Made by a program: the position numbers and the translations under genes
Notes under the pieces: model-generated
Seen by the model: the letters and a program-made list of their open reading frames with translations, nothing else
Told to the model about the DNA's origin: nothing
The model's database searches: none
DNA from: Georgenia faecalis
GTDB taxonomy: Bacteria; Actinomycetota; Actinomycetes; Actinomycetales; Actinomycetaceae
Assembly: GCF_003710105.1 (NCBI RefSeq)
Contig: NZ_CP033325.1
Coordinates: forward strand, 3,162,001 to 3,226,000
Length of the DNA stretch: 64,000 nt
Direction of reading: 5' to 3'
Part shown: piece after piece, positions 38,812 through 46,610 of the stretch
How the letters are laid out: each line of letters begins with the position of its first letter
Position numbering within the stretch: position 1 is the first letter of the stretch

Positions 38812-38820
38812 GGTCCGCGC

Positions 38821-39723
38821 TCAGGCGATCGGCACCTTCGCGGCGTCGGGCGCCCCCGGTGCGGTCCGCACCGTGGCGCTGCGGGCGGGGAAGAGCGTGA
38901 CGAACCGGCTCCCGTTGCCGGCCCGCCGGCGGGCGAGGACGACATCGAGGCGCTGCGCGACCCGCGAGATCACCATGTTGACGAGGATGTAGACGACGGT
39001 GATGACGAGGTACGTCTGGACGAGGTCCCCCGTGGTCGCCACGAGCACGCGGCCGCTCTGCATGAGCTCGCCGTAGCTGACGACGTACCCGAACGTCGTG
39101 TCCTTGACGACGATGACGGCCTGGGCGACGAGCGAGGGGATGATGACGCGCACCGCCTGGGGCAGGACGACGAGCCGGAAAGCCAGCGAGGGGGTCATGC
39201 CGATGCTCGCGGCGGCGTCGGACTGGCCGCGGGGGATCGCGAGGATGCCGGCGCGGATGACCTCGGCGATGATCGCCGCCGCGCACAGGCCGACGGGGAT
39301 GACGAGCTTCCAGTAGACCTCGGGGTTGACGCCGTACTGCGGCAGCGCGCTCGTGAAGATGTAGATGACGAGGAGCACCGGGACGGCGCGGAAGACCTCG
39401 ATGACCGCCGTCGACGGCCACCGCAGGAGCCGGGAGGCGGACAGGCGCCCGAGCGCAAGGACGAGGCCGAGGGGCAGGGCGATCGCCCCGGCGCCCAGGG
39501 CCGCCCACGCCGTGTGGCCGAGGGCGCGGACCATGTACCGCAGGGTCGCCGGGTCGTAGAGCCAGGCCCACTTCGACGGCGCCAGCTGGCCGCTGCGGTA
39601 GAACTGCCAGTACGCGAGGGCGAAGACGCCGAGGAGGAACAGCACGCTGAGCACGGTGATGATGCGGACCCGTCGCTGCGCGCGGGGCCCGACCGTGTCG
39701 AAGAGGACCTGCTCGGTCCTCAT
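38821..39723 (-). CDS. Amino-acid ABC permease (GluD-like)
   Basis: This is a 300-residue polar amino-acid permease. A basic N-terminus is followed by about six helices, with the family loop AAASIGMTPSLAFRLVVLPQAVRVIIPSLVAQAVIVVKDTTFGYVVS. The C-terminal tail of 40 residues is extra. It is third in the order substrate-binding protein, permease 1, permease 2, and the unit has no ATPase gene. Glutamate is the likely substrate by resemblance to GluBCD. Confidence 0.9.
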   Translation of the reverse strand: MRTEQVLFDTVGPRAQRRVRIITVLSVLFLLGVFALAYWQFYRSGQLAPSKWAWLYDPATLRYMVRALGHTAWAALGAGAIALPLGLVLALGRLSASRLLRWPSTAVIEVFRAVPVLLVIYIFTSALPQYGVNPEVYWKLVIPVGLCAAAIIAEVIRAGILAIPRGQSDAAASIGMTPSLAFRLVVLPQAVRVIIPSLVAQAVIVVKDTTFGYVVSYGELMQSGRVLVATTGDLVQTYLVITVVYILVNMVISRVAQRLDVVLARRRAGNGSRFVTLFPARSATVRTAPGAPDAAKVPIA

Positions 39724-39747
39724 CGCCGCCGCCTCATGACCGCCGCC

Positions 39748-40395
39748 TCATCGCCGCACCCGCACGCGGGTCTCGACCCGGGCACCGATCGCCCCGGCGC
39801 CGAGCGCGATGGTGGCGTACATGGCCGCCGCGACGAGGAACGTCGTCAGGCCCAGCGCCTCGCGGTTGTTGATGTAGGAGACCTCGGCGGTGAGGTCCAT
39901 GACCCCGACGATGCCGGCGAGCGAGGAGCTGAGGAGGATGCCGATGAACAGGGAGACGCCAGGCTGGACCATGTCGCGGATCGCCTGCGGCATGACGACG
40001 TACCGGACGATGCCGACGAACGAGAGCCCGACGGCGCGCGCCGCCTCCACCTGGTCCGCGCCGACGGCGTTGATGCCGGTGCGCAGCACCTCGCAGGCGA
40101 ACGCGGCGCCCACCGCCGTCATCGCGATGATGACGGCGGGGATGTAGTCGATGTCCACCTGGATCTCGGGGAGCCCGTAGACGACGAGGATGAGCAGGCT
40201 GAACAGGGGCACGTTGCGGAAGACCTCGACGTACGCCGTCCCCGCCGCGCGCAGCGGCGCGATGGGGCTGATCCGGAACGTCGCGAGGACGACGCCGAGC
40301 ACGAGGGAACCGACGAAGGCGAACGTCGTGAGCAGGAGCGTCGTGCGCAGGCCGGAGACGAAGTTGGGCAGGTAGTCGGTGAAGAGGGTCTCCAC
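39748..40395 (-). CDS. Amino-acid ABC permease (GluC-like)
   Basis: This is a 215-residue permease with about five helices and the HisMQ-type motif VEAARAVGLSFVGIVRYVVMPQAIRDMVQPGVSLFIGILLSSSLAGIVGV. The N-terminal METLFTDYLPNFVSGLRTTLLL lies in the expected place. GTG40395 is preceded by AAGGAGG. It forms a heterodimer with the next permease. A short repeat (about 39724-39750) separates the two. Confidence 0.9.
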   Translation of the reverse strand: METLFTDYLPNFVSGLRTTLLLTTFAFVGSLVLGVVLATFRISPIAPLRAAGTAYVEVFRNVPLFSLLILVVYGLPEIQVDIDYIPAVIIAMTAVGAAFACEVLRTGINAVGADQVEAARAVGLSFVGIVRYVVMPQAIRDMVQPGVSLFIGILLSSSLAGIVGVMDLTAEVSYINNREALGLTTFLVAAAMYATIALGAGAIGARVETRVRVRR

Positions 40396-40461
40396 GCGCG
40401 GCCTCCTTCGGTGTCCGGGGCGCGGCGGGTGCGTTCGGCGGTGCCGGGGGTCAGCAGTGCG

Positions 40462-41430
40462 TCAGGAGATGGTCTCGCCGACCGTCGGGGGCGCGGGCGC
40501 CTCGTCGACGCCGGTCCGGTTGCCGATGGTCACCTGCCAGAGCTCTTCCCAGGTGCCGTCGTCGATGACCTGCTGGAGCCAGGTGTTGACGAACTCCACG
40601 GCGTCGGAGTCCGGCGGGAGTCCGATGCCGTAGTTGTCCGCGGGACCGAACGGCTCGCCGACGATCTTGACGTCCTCGCTGCCGACGACGGCGTTGAGGA
40701 GGAGCGTCTGGTCGATGACGTAGGCGTCGGCGCGGCCCTGCCGGACGGCGGCGAGCGCCTGCTCGTGATCGGGGAGCGCGAGGACCTCGGCCTCCGGCGC
40801 GAACTCCTCGATGACGGTGACGCCGGTGGAGGCCGCCTGGGTGGCGACCGTCGTGCCGGCGAGGTCCTCGACGCTGGCGATGTTCTCGTTGTCGGCGGCC
40901 ACGAGGATCGCGGACTGGGAGCTGTAGTACGGCCCGGCGAAGGCGACGCGGGCGGCCCGCTCCGGGGTGATCGAGTAGGTCGCGAGGATCGTGTCGACGG
41001 AGTTGTTCTCGAGGAGGTCCTCGCGGGTGTCGACGGTGACCTGGCTCAGCTCGGTGCCGACCTCGCCCAGGATGTAGCGCGAGAGCAGCTGCGAGAGGCC
41101 GGCGTCGAAGCCGCGGGCGGTGCCGTCCGTCGGGTCGACGAGGGAGAACAGGGTGGACGTCTCGGTGCCGCCGACGGAGAGGACGCCGGCCTCGCGGACC
41201 GCACTGGCCCACTCGTTCGCCTCGACGACCGCGTCGTCCGCGACGGCGCCGTTGTCGACGATCTCCTGGTAGGCCTCGACGTCGAGGCCGGTGTCGGTGG
41301 CCGCCGCGGTTCCGGAGGCGCTCGTGCCGTCCTCCGCGGGCTCCTCCTCGGGGCTGCAGGCGGCCAGGGCGAGGGTCGCCGCGAGTGCCACCGCGACGAG
41401 GGACGAACGGGAAGCGAGTCGGGTCGTCAT
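40462..41430 (-). CDS. Amino-acid-binding lipoprotein (GluB-like)
   Basis: This is a 322-residue substrate-binding protein. The signal ends in the lipobox LALAACS, so it is lipid-anchored. Mature motifs include SVGGTETSTLFSLVDPTDGTARGFDAGLSQLLSRYI and VAFAGPYYSSQSAILVAADNENIASVEDLAG, which fit the polar amino-acid (SBP type 3) family. ATG41430 has AAGGAG 9 bases upstream. It is first of a gluBCD-like unit that lacks the ATPase. A palindrome (41488-41503) lies upstream. Confidence 0.92.
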   Translation of the reverse strand: MTTRLASRSSLVAVALAATLALAACSPEEEPAEDGTSASGTAAATDTGLDVEAYQEIVDNGAVADDAVVEANEWASAVREAGVLSVGGTETSTLFSLVDPTDGTARGFDAGLSQLLSRYILGEVGTELSQVTVDTREDLLENNSVDTILATYSITPERAARVAFAGPYYSSQSAILVAADNENIASVEDLAGTTVATQAASTGVTVIEEFAPEAEVLALPDHEQALAAVRQGRADAYVIDQTLLLNAVVGSEDVKIVGEPFGPADNYGIGLPPDSDAVEFVNTWLQQVIDDGTWEELWQVTIGNRTGVDEAPAPPTVGETIS

Positions 41431-41487
41431 CGTCAGGCTCCTTGTGACCGGGGACACACACGCTAGCGCCGTTCGGCGCGGTCACGC

Positions 41488-41503
41488 GGATCGTTCACGA
41501 TCC
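41488..41503. promoter_or_regulatory. Palindrome upstream of the amino-acid transport unit (candidate operator)
   Basis: GGATCG, TTCA, CGATCC is a perfect 6-bp inverted repeat 58 bases upstream of the GluB-like start. It may bind a regulator. It is too short to be decisive. Confidence 0.3.
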
Positions 41504-41649
41504 GGACGTCTCGCGTCGGGGCTGGCCCGGGCGTGCCCGCCGGGGTCCGCCCTCTGTCCGCCCTCGCCGTCGGCCCTCACCGAGGCCCTCTCCGCCCGCC
41601 CCTCGCCGGGCCCTCGCCGGGGGCCTCGCCGGGACCCTCGGCTCCCGGT

Positions 41650-42660
41650 CTACGCCGAGCCGACCCACTCGTGGCTGCCGTCGGCGAAGCGCTGCTTCTT
41701 CCACACCGGCAGGCGGCGCTTGACCTCCTCGACGAGCTCGCCCAGCGCGGCGAAGGCCTCGCCGCGGTGGGCGGAGGCGACCGCGGCGGCGAGGGCGACG
41801 TCACCGATGGTCAGCGGGCCGACGCGGTGGACGACGGCGAGCGCCTCCACCGGGAACCGGGCGGCGACGTCCGCCGCGACCTCGGCGACGACGTCGGCGG
41901 CGCCGGGGTGCGCGACGTACTCGATGCCCGTGACCGCGCGGCCTGCGTCGTGGTCACGGACCACGCCGGAGAACGTCACGACGGCGCCCGCGGCGGGGTC
42001 GTCGACGGCGGCGGCCAGCGAGGCGGCGTCGATCCGGGTGTCCCGGACGTCGGCGACGACCACGTGCCGCGCGGGTTCTCGCTCGACGAGGCGGGCGACG
42101 GCGGCCACCCGGTCGCGGAGAGCCGGCTCGCGCCCGGCGGCTGGGGGCAAATGGTCCCCGCCGTCGAGCTGGTCGAGGACGTGCCCGACCAACGGGAGCA
42201 GCACGTCGAGCCCCTCCTCCACGGCCGCCGCGGAGCCCGGCAGGTTGACGACGAGCGCGCGGGGCGGCCCTCCCGCGATGCCGGCGAGCCCACGGGACAG
42301 GACCGCCGTCGGCGTGGTGCGCGCCCCCTCGCGCCGGAGCGCCTCGGCGATGCCCGGCAGCTCGATCGCGAGGAGGGGCCGGGTGCCCTCAGGGGTCTGG
42401 TCGCGGGGGCCGATGCCGGTGCCACCGGTCGTGAGGACGAGCCGGGGGCCGGACGCGAGCGCGACCTCGAGCGCGGCGCGGACGGGCTCTGCGCCGTCGG
42501 GCACCACGTGCGGGCCGTCGACGTCGAACCCGGCCGCTCGGAGCCGCTCGACGGCCCGGGGACCGGAACGGTCCTCGCGCGTGCCGCCGGACACGCGGTC
42601 GGACACCGTGACGACGACGGCCCGGGGCGCGGGCGTCCCTGCGGGCGGGTGGTCCTGCAT
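41650..42660 (-). CDS. MoaB-MoaE fusion (molybdopterin adenylyltransferase-like plus molybdopterin synthase large subunit)
   Basis: This is a 336-residue fusion. Residues 1-about 165 are MoaB/MogA: VVVTVSDRVSGGTREDRSG, LVLTTGGTGIGPRDQTPEGT, and LSRGLAGIAGGPPRALVVNLPGS. Residues 190-336 are MoaE: AGAVVTFSGVVRDHD, AVVHRVGPLTIGDVALAAAVASAHRGEAF, and the catalytic Lys region VEEVKRRLPVWKKQRF. MoaE uses MoaD to convert cPMP to molybdopterin, and MoaB/MogA adenylates it. ATG42660 has GAGGAG 5 bases upstream. It supplies the MoaE that the moaA operon lacks. Confidence 0.93.
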   Translation of the reverse strand: MQDHPPAGTPAPRAVVVTVSDRVSGGTREDRSGPRAVERLRAAGFDVDGPHVVPDGAEPVRAALEVALASGPRLVLTTGGTGIGPRDQTPEGTRPLLAIELPGIAEALRREGARTTPTAVLSRGLAGIAGGPPRALVVNLPGSAAAVEEGLDVLLPLVGHVLDQLDGGDHLPPAAGREPALRDRVAAVARLVEREPARHVVVADVRDTRIDAASLAAAVDDPAAGAVVTFSGVVRDHDAGRAVTGIEYVAHPGAADVVAEVAADVAARFPVEALAVVHRVGPLTIGDVALAAAVASAHRGEAFAALGELVEEVKRRLPVWKKQRFADGSHEWVGSA

Positions 42661-42885
42661 CGGTGCTCCTCGGGGTCGAACGGCCCTCGCATGATCGCCG
42701 AACTCGGGGCGCCCCACACCTTGCCGGCGCAGGCCCGCCGGCAAGGCACGTCCGGGCGAGCACCTCCCGCGCGGGCAACCTCGGCGGGGGCACAAGGTCC
42801 CAGCCGCGGCCGGCGGCGCCCGCCTACGGTCGAGCTACCGCACCGGTGACGGAGTGGTCCGCAGTACGAGGCAAAGGAGATCGCC

Positions 42886-43881
42886 GTGGAACACGTCGTC
42901 GTCATCGGGGGCACCGGCCTCCTCGGGTACCACACCACCCTCGAGCTGCTCGCGCGCGGGTACCGGGTGACCTCGGTGTCGCTCCCGCCGCTGCCCGCGG
43001 AGGACCTGTTCCCGGCGGAGGTCGAGCACGTCTTCGCCGACATCGCGGCCATGGCCGAGGCTGACCTGCTCGCGCTCCTCGTGGGCAAGCACGCGGTGAT
43101 CTACGGCGCCGGCGCCGACGAGCGCACCACGCCCGATGCCCCGGCCGCGCGGTACTTCTACGAGGCGAACGTCCTACCGACGCAGCGCGTGGCCCGGATC
43201 GCCCGGGCTGCCGGCGTGCGCAAGTTCGTCCTCTTCGGCTCGTACACGGCGGAGTTCGGTGAGCAGTGGCCGGACCTCGGCTACCGCACGCGCAACGGCT
43301 ACCCGCGCACGCGGCTCGCCCAGGAGGAGCTCGCCTGCCTCGAGGGCGAGGGTGCCATGGACGTCACGACGCTGCGCCTGCCCTACATCTTCGGCACCAT
43401 GCCGGGCCGCATCCCCCTGTGGCAGATGTTCATCGACCTCGTGCGCAGCCGGCCCGACGTCGTCACCGTCCTCGGCGGATCGACGTCGTCCGTCACCACC
43501 CGCCAGGTCGCGCAGGCCGCGGTCGGCGCGATGGAGCGGGGCGAGCACGGCGGCCGCTACGCCATCAACGGCTACGACCTCAGCTACCTCGAGCTCCACC
43601 AGATGATCTGCCGCGAGATCGGCCGCGACCCCGCCGACGTGCGCGTCATCCCGTTCGCGGCCGTCGAGGACGCCTACGCCGGGATCGACGCCGCCACCGC
43701 GGCCGCGGGCAAGGAGCACGGCATTCACCTGGTCGACTCCGGCCGGTTCCAGGACCGGCCCGCGGTGACGCCACCGGCGGTGACCCAGGAGGTCCTCGGG
43801 TACGAGGACGACGACGTCCCCGCGGCCATCCTCGAGTCCTTGCGGTACTGCCTGGCGCACGAGCCGGTCGGCGCTCGGTAG
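42886..43881 (+). CDS. Extended SDR: NAD(P)-dependent epimerase/dehydratase-like protein
   Basis: This is a 331-residue Rossmann-fold protein. The nucleotide loop is VVIGGTGLLGYHTTLELLARG. The motif RKFVLFGSYTAEFG holds the Ser position. The usual Tyr-x-x-x-Lys is replaced by YPRTR in NGYPRTRLAQEELACLE, so the Lys is an Arg. Residues TLRLPYIFGTMPGRIPLW fit the extended family. The altered motif suggests a binding or regulatory role, or different catalysis. GTG42886 has AAAGGAG 5 bases upstream; TACGGT at 42825 may be its -10. No pathway partner is evident. Confidence 0.85.
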   Translation: MEHVVVIGGTGLLGYHTTLELLARGYRVTSVSLPPLPAEDLFPAEVEHVFADIAAMAEADLLALLVGKHAVIYGAGADERTTPDAPAARYFYEANVLPTQRVARIARAAGVRKFVLFGSYTAEFGEQWPDLGYRTRNGYPRTRLAQEELACLEGEGAMDVTTLRLPYIFGTMPGRIPLWQMFIDLVRSRPDVVTVLGGSTSSVTTRQVAQAAVGAMERGEHGGRYAINGYDLSYLELHQMICREIGRDPADVRVIPFAAVEDAYAGIDAATAAAGKEHGIHLVDSGRFQDRPAVTPPAVTQEVLGYEDDDVPAAILESLRYCLAHEPVGAR

Positions 43882-43943
43882 GAGGGCGCACCGTCGGACG
43901 ACGCTCGATAGGACGGCGCCCGGTAGGAGGGCGCGCGGTAGAC
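43876..43943. repeat. Degenerate tandem repeats after the SDR gene
   Basis: Related units of about 20 bases, ctcggtaggagggcgcac, ctcgataggacggcgcc, ccggtaggagggcgcgc and cggtagacg, follow the SDR stop codon. They also contain several in-frame stops. Function is unknown. Confidence 0.6.
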
Positions 43944-44020
43944 GTCGAGGAGCCAGCGCGGGTGCCCGTGCCGGTGCCGTCCAGTGCCCCCGCCGCGCAA
44001 GCCGATGCCGTGTGTGCAAG

Positions 44021-44062
44021 CCGGTGCCGGTGCCGGTGCCGGTGCCGAACGTTCGGCACCGG
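44021..44062. terminator. GGTGCC repeats ending in a perfect palindrome
   Basis: Several tandem copies of ccggtg run into ccggtgccgaac/gttcggcaccgg, a perfect 12-bp-arm palindrome at 44039-44062. It lies between convergent genes (SDR and HNH) and may be a bidirectional terminator, although a loop-free palindrome is unusual. Confidence 0.45.
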
Positions 44063-44154
44063 GGCCACGAGCACCCCAGCCGCCCGCCTGACGACCGGCG
44101 CCGGCCCGGCAGCCGCCGCCCTCCTGGCACCTGCCGGCCACGCGACCAATCTCG

Positions 44155-46248
44155 CTAGAAGGGCGGCGGGTCATCGGCGGCCACGTCCACGCGAGCGGCG
44201 CCTGTGGCGAGAACTGAGCCTGCCCGGCACTCGGGTTCGCCCTCGCGCCGCGCCGAGCCGCCGTCGTCGTCGTGGTCCTCGGGCCGGCCCCAGGCGCGCG
44301 GCCCTGGGCGACGCGGCAGGAGGGAGACGGCACCGTCGGACGCGCGACGGTAGGCGTGCCCGCTCGGCGTGGTCCACTCGTACGCCCCGCCGCCGAGGTG
44401 CCGCACCCGGAACGCTCCGAGCGACTTCATCGCATGGTCGCGGTGGCACAGGGCAGCAAGGTTGTCGGCCGCCGTCGTGCCCTCCCGCGACCACGGCTGG
44501 GTGTGGTCGAGCTCGCAGGACCGCGCGTCGGTGGAGCATCCCGGCCGGACGCACGTGCGGTCACGCTCGCGGACGTACTCGGCCAGCTCGGCCGGGGGGT
44601 GGTACCGCCGACGGCCCACGTCGAGGACTGCCCCGGTGGCCGGATCCGTGACGAGGCGCTGCCAGGTTCCGCCCAGCATGAGCGCCCGGGCCACCTCGGG
44701 GCTCACCGGCCCATAGCCCTCGAGATCCGGCACCTCCCACCTCGCCCCGATCGATGGCAGTTCTGTGCCTGGGTCCGGGTTCCCGCCCGCCGCGGGCCAG
44801 CCTCGATCGGCGCTGGGCGGAGGAGCCGGCGGTGACGGTGGAGATGCCGGCAACAACGGTGTGGGCGTCGCCGACGGTGGCGGCGCGGTGGATGACGGTG
44901 ATGGCGCGGTCGGCGAAGCAGACGGTGGCGGCGCGGTCGCCGACGGTGGCGGCGGGAGTGCGACCGACAGTGGCACAGTGACGCGCACCTGGGTGCGGCG
45001 ACCGCCGATCTTCCCCAGCCGCATGCGCGGCAGACGGGTCATGCCCGAGGGTCGCGCTCCGGCGGGCACCGGGGATCCCGCGCGGCCGGTGCCGGCGCCG
45101 GCCGGGTACGCGCCGTCGTCGGGGTCCTCGGACACCCCCGCTGCGACGGACGTCGACGCCGCCGTTCCTGCCTCGGGCGGCCCGATGTAGCCCAGCTCGA
45201 GCGCACCGTGACCCATGAGCGCCAGGGCGTCCGCGCGCAGCTGGTCGAGCGTGCGCGGGTCACCGTCGGCCTTGGCCGCCCGGGCCGACGTCTCCACAGC
45301 CAGGTCCACGGCGATGGCGTCCTCGGCCGGGAGCACCGCGTAGATCGAGGCCATCCCGTCGGGAAGGGGGCGCGGGTGGCACACCCGCCGGTCCGCGCGT
45401 GCCTTGCGATGGCGAGCGTTCGCCTCCTCGGGGTCCACCGCGATCAAGGCCGCCGCGAGATCCCGCGCCAGCTGAGCGTGGGTCCTCAGACCCGCCCTCG
45501 GCAGCACCTCCTGCTCCACCGCCCAGGCCACCTCGCCCGGTTGGCCATCGAGCGCCGCGACAATCATGTCGGCCTTGCGCGCGTCGATCCCACCGGCCTC
45601 GAGCACCTCACCCGTCTGCGCCAACGCGCCCCGCAGCGCCCTCCCGCTGCGCACGAGCCGCTTCGCCGCGAACCAGGAGACGCCCAGGCGGGGCGCGAGC
45701 TCGCTCGCGGTCAGGCGAACACAGTCCGAGCGCCCCGCACGGGAGTCCGCCGACCACGCGTTCATGGCCGGCTGGTCGGAGAGGTCCGCGGCAGCCGCTG
45801 CCGCCCGCGCCGCACACCACGCCTCCTGCCGCCGGTAGGCCGCCACCACCTCGACGAGCTCGTACTCGTCGAACCCGTCACGCGCCCATCCCGGCCGGCC
45901 GATGCCCTCGAGGATCCGAGCCAGCTCGAGCCCGGGTGGGATCGACGCGAGGACGTCGGCGAGGTCCGGGCCGTCACCAGGCGGGGTGCCGGGGAAGGGC
46001 CGACCGTCGAGCCGCGGCGCACCATCGATGGGCAGCGGCCGGGCCAGCATCTCCTCGGCAAGGCCCGGCACCTGCTCCGGCTCGGGCCACTCGGGCCCTT
46101 CACCGGGCGCGTCGTCGGCGGAATTGAGCAGCGCCAGCTCGTAGGCACCGGCCTCCGCCACAGCGAGGCGCTCAGCGACGCACGGCTCGTCCGCCCAGCC
46201 GCACCCGCAGGCGGCTCGGGAGACCTCGGCGATCACTGATTCGAACAT
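44155..46248 (-). CDS. DUF222/HNH endonuclease (13E12-type) with Pro/Ser/Thr-rich insert
   Basis: This is a 697-residue protein. Residues 110-350 are DUF222 (EYELVEVVAAYRRQEAWCAARAAAAAADLS to AVLPAEDAIAVDLAVETSARAA). Residues 430-480 are a low-complexity Pro/Ser/Ala/Thr stretch. The HNH domain near 590-640 has CVRPGCSTDARSCELDHTQPW and LAALCHRDHAMKSL. This is the 13E12 family, common in many copies in actinobacteria. Start ATG46248 encodes MFE and overlaps an SOS box, with TAGGCT 6 bases upstream as a -10. It is convergent with the SDR gene. The biological role of this family is unproven. Confidence 0.93.
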   Translation of the reverse strand: MFESVIAEVSRAACGCGWADEPCVAERLAVAEAGAYELALLNSADDAPGEGPEWPEPEQVPGLAEEMLARPLPIDGAPRLDGRPFPGTPPGDGPDLADVLASIPPGLELARILEGIGRPGWARDGFDEYELVEVVAAYRRQEAWCAARAAAAAADLSDQPAMNAWSADSRAGRSDCVRLTASELAPRLGVSWFAAKRLVRSGRALRGALAQTGEVLEAGGIDARKADMIVAALDGQPGEVAWAVEQEVLPRAGLRTHAQLARDLAAALIAVDPEEANARHRKARADRRVCHPRPLPDGMASIYAVLPAEDAIAVDLAVETSARAAKADGDPRTLDQLRADALALMGHGALELGYIGPPEAGTAASTSVAAGVSEDPDDGAYPAGAGTGRAGSPVPAGARPSGMTRLPRMRLGKIGGRRTQVRVTVPLSVALPPPPSATAPPPSASPTAPSPSSTAPPPSATPTPLLPASPPSPPAPPPSADRGWPAAGGNPDPGTELPSIGARWEVPDLEGYGPVSPEVARALMLGGTWQRLVTDPATGAVLDVGRRRYHPPAELAEYVRERDRTCVRPGCSTDARSCELDHTQPWSREGTTAADNLAALCHRDHAMKSLGAFRVRHLGGGAYEWTTPSGHAYRRASDGAVSLLPRRPGPRAWGRPEDHDDDGGSARREGEPECRAGSVLATGAARVDVAADDPPPF

Positions 46249-46260
46249 ATGTACAGCCTA
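46241..46260 (-). promoter_or_regulatory. Candidate LexA (SOS) box and leaderless promoter over the HNH start
   Basis: Read on the minus strand, TAGGCT (46260-46255) is followed by GTACAT and then ATG TTC GA. Within it CTGTAC-ATAT-GTTCGA matches the actinobacterial SOS box TCGAAC-N4-GTTCGA at 9 of 12 positions, with a perfect right arm over the start codon. The -10 and start overlap the box. Confidence 0.55.
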
Positions 46261-46610
46261 GCGACGGGCACCGACATTCGGGCGGGCGCGGCCGCGGCTG
46301 GGGATAACGGCGCCGCGAGCCACGATTTCGCGCATCACACCCCGGACCGACCGACGGCGGATCCAGGTGCGGTCCGGGACAGCGGCGGAGCCACGGACGA
46401 CGGCGGAGCCACGGACGACGGCGGAGCCTCGATATCGCAGGACGTCGCGCGACGGAGGACGCGGGAAGGTGGCGGTCCTCGCCGCGGTACGGCAGGCGCG
46501 GGCGTGGGCGGCGGGCGTGGGCGTGGGCGCGGGCGGCGGGCGGCGGGCGGCGGGCGGCGGAGCCAGCGTGGAGGCAGCCCCAGCCCCAGCCCCAGCCCCA
46601 GCCCCGACCA
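46249..46610. other. Gene-free stretch with low-complexity repeats
   Basis: This 362-base gap between HNH and lipase maturation factor genes holds no supported gene; the plus-strand open frame in it is low complexity and runs into the next gene antisense. It contains tandem units of 18 bases (gcggagccacggacgacg, 46385-46431), GGGCG-rich repeats (46501-46560) and cagcccc repeats (46572-46606). They may act as a transcription or evolutionary spacer; nothing else is visible. Confidence 0.7.
46385..46431. repeat. 18-bp direct repeats in the HNH upstream gap
   Basis: Two perfect copies of gcggagccacggacgacg and a third degenerate copy lie head to tail, about 140-180 bases upstream of the HNH start. 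Confidence 0.8.
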
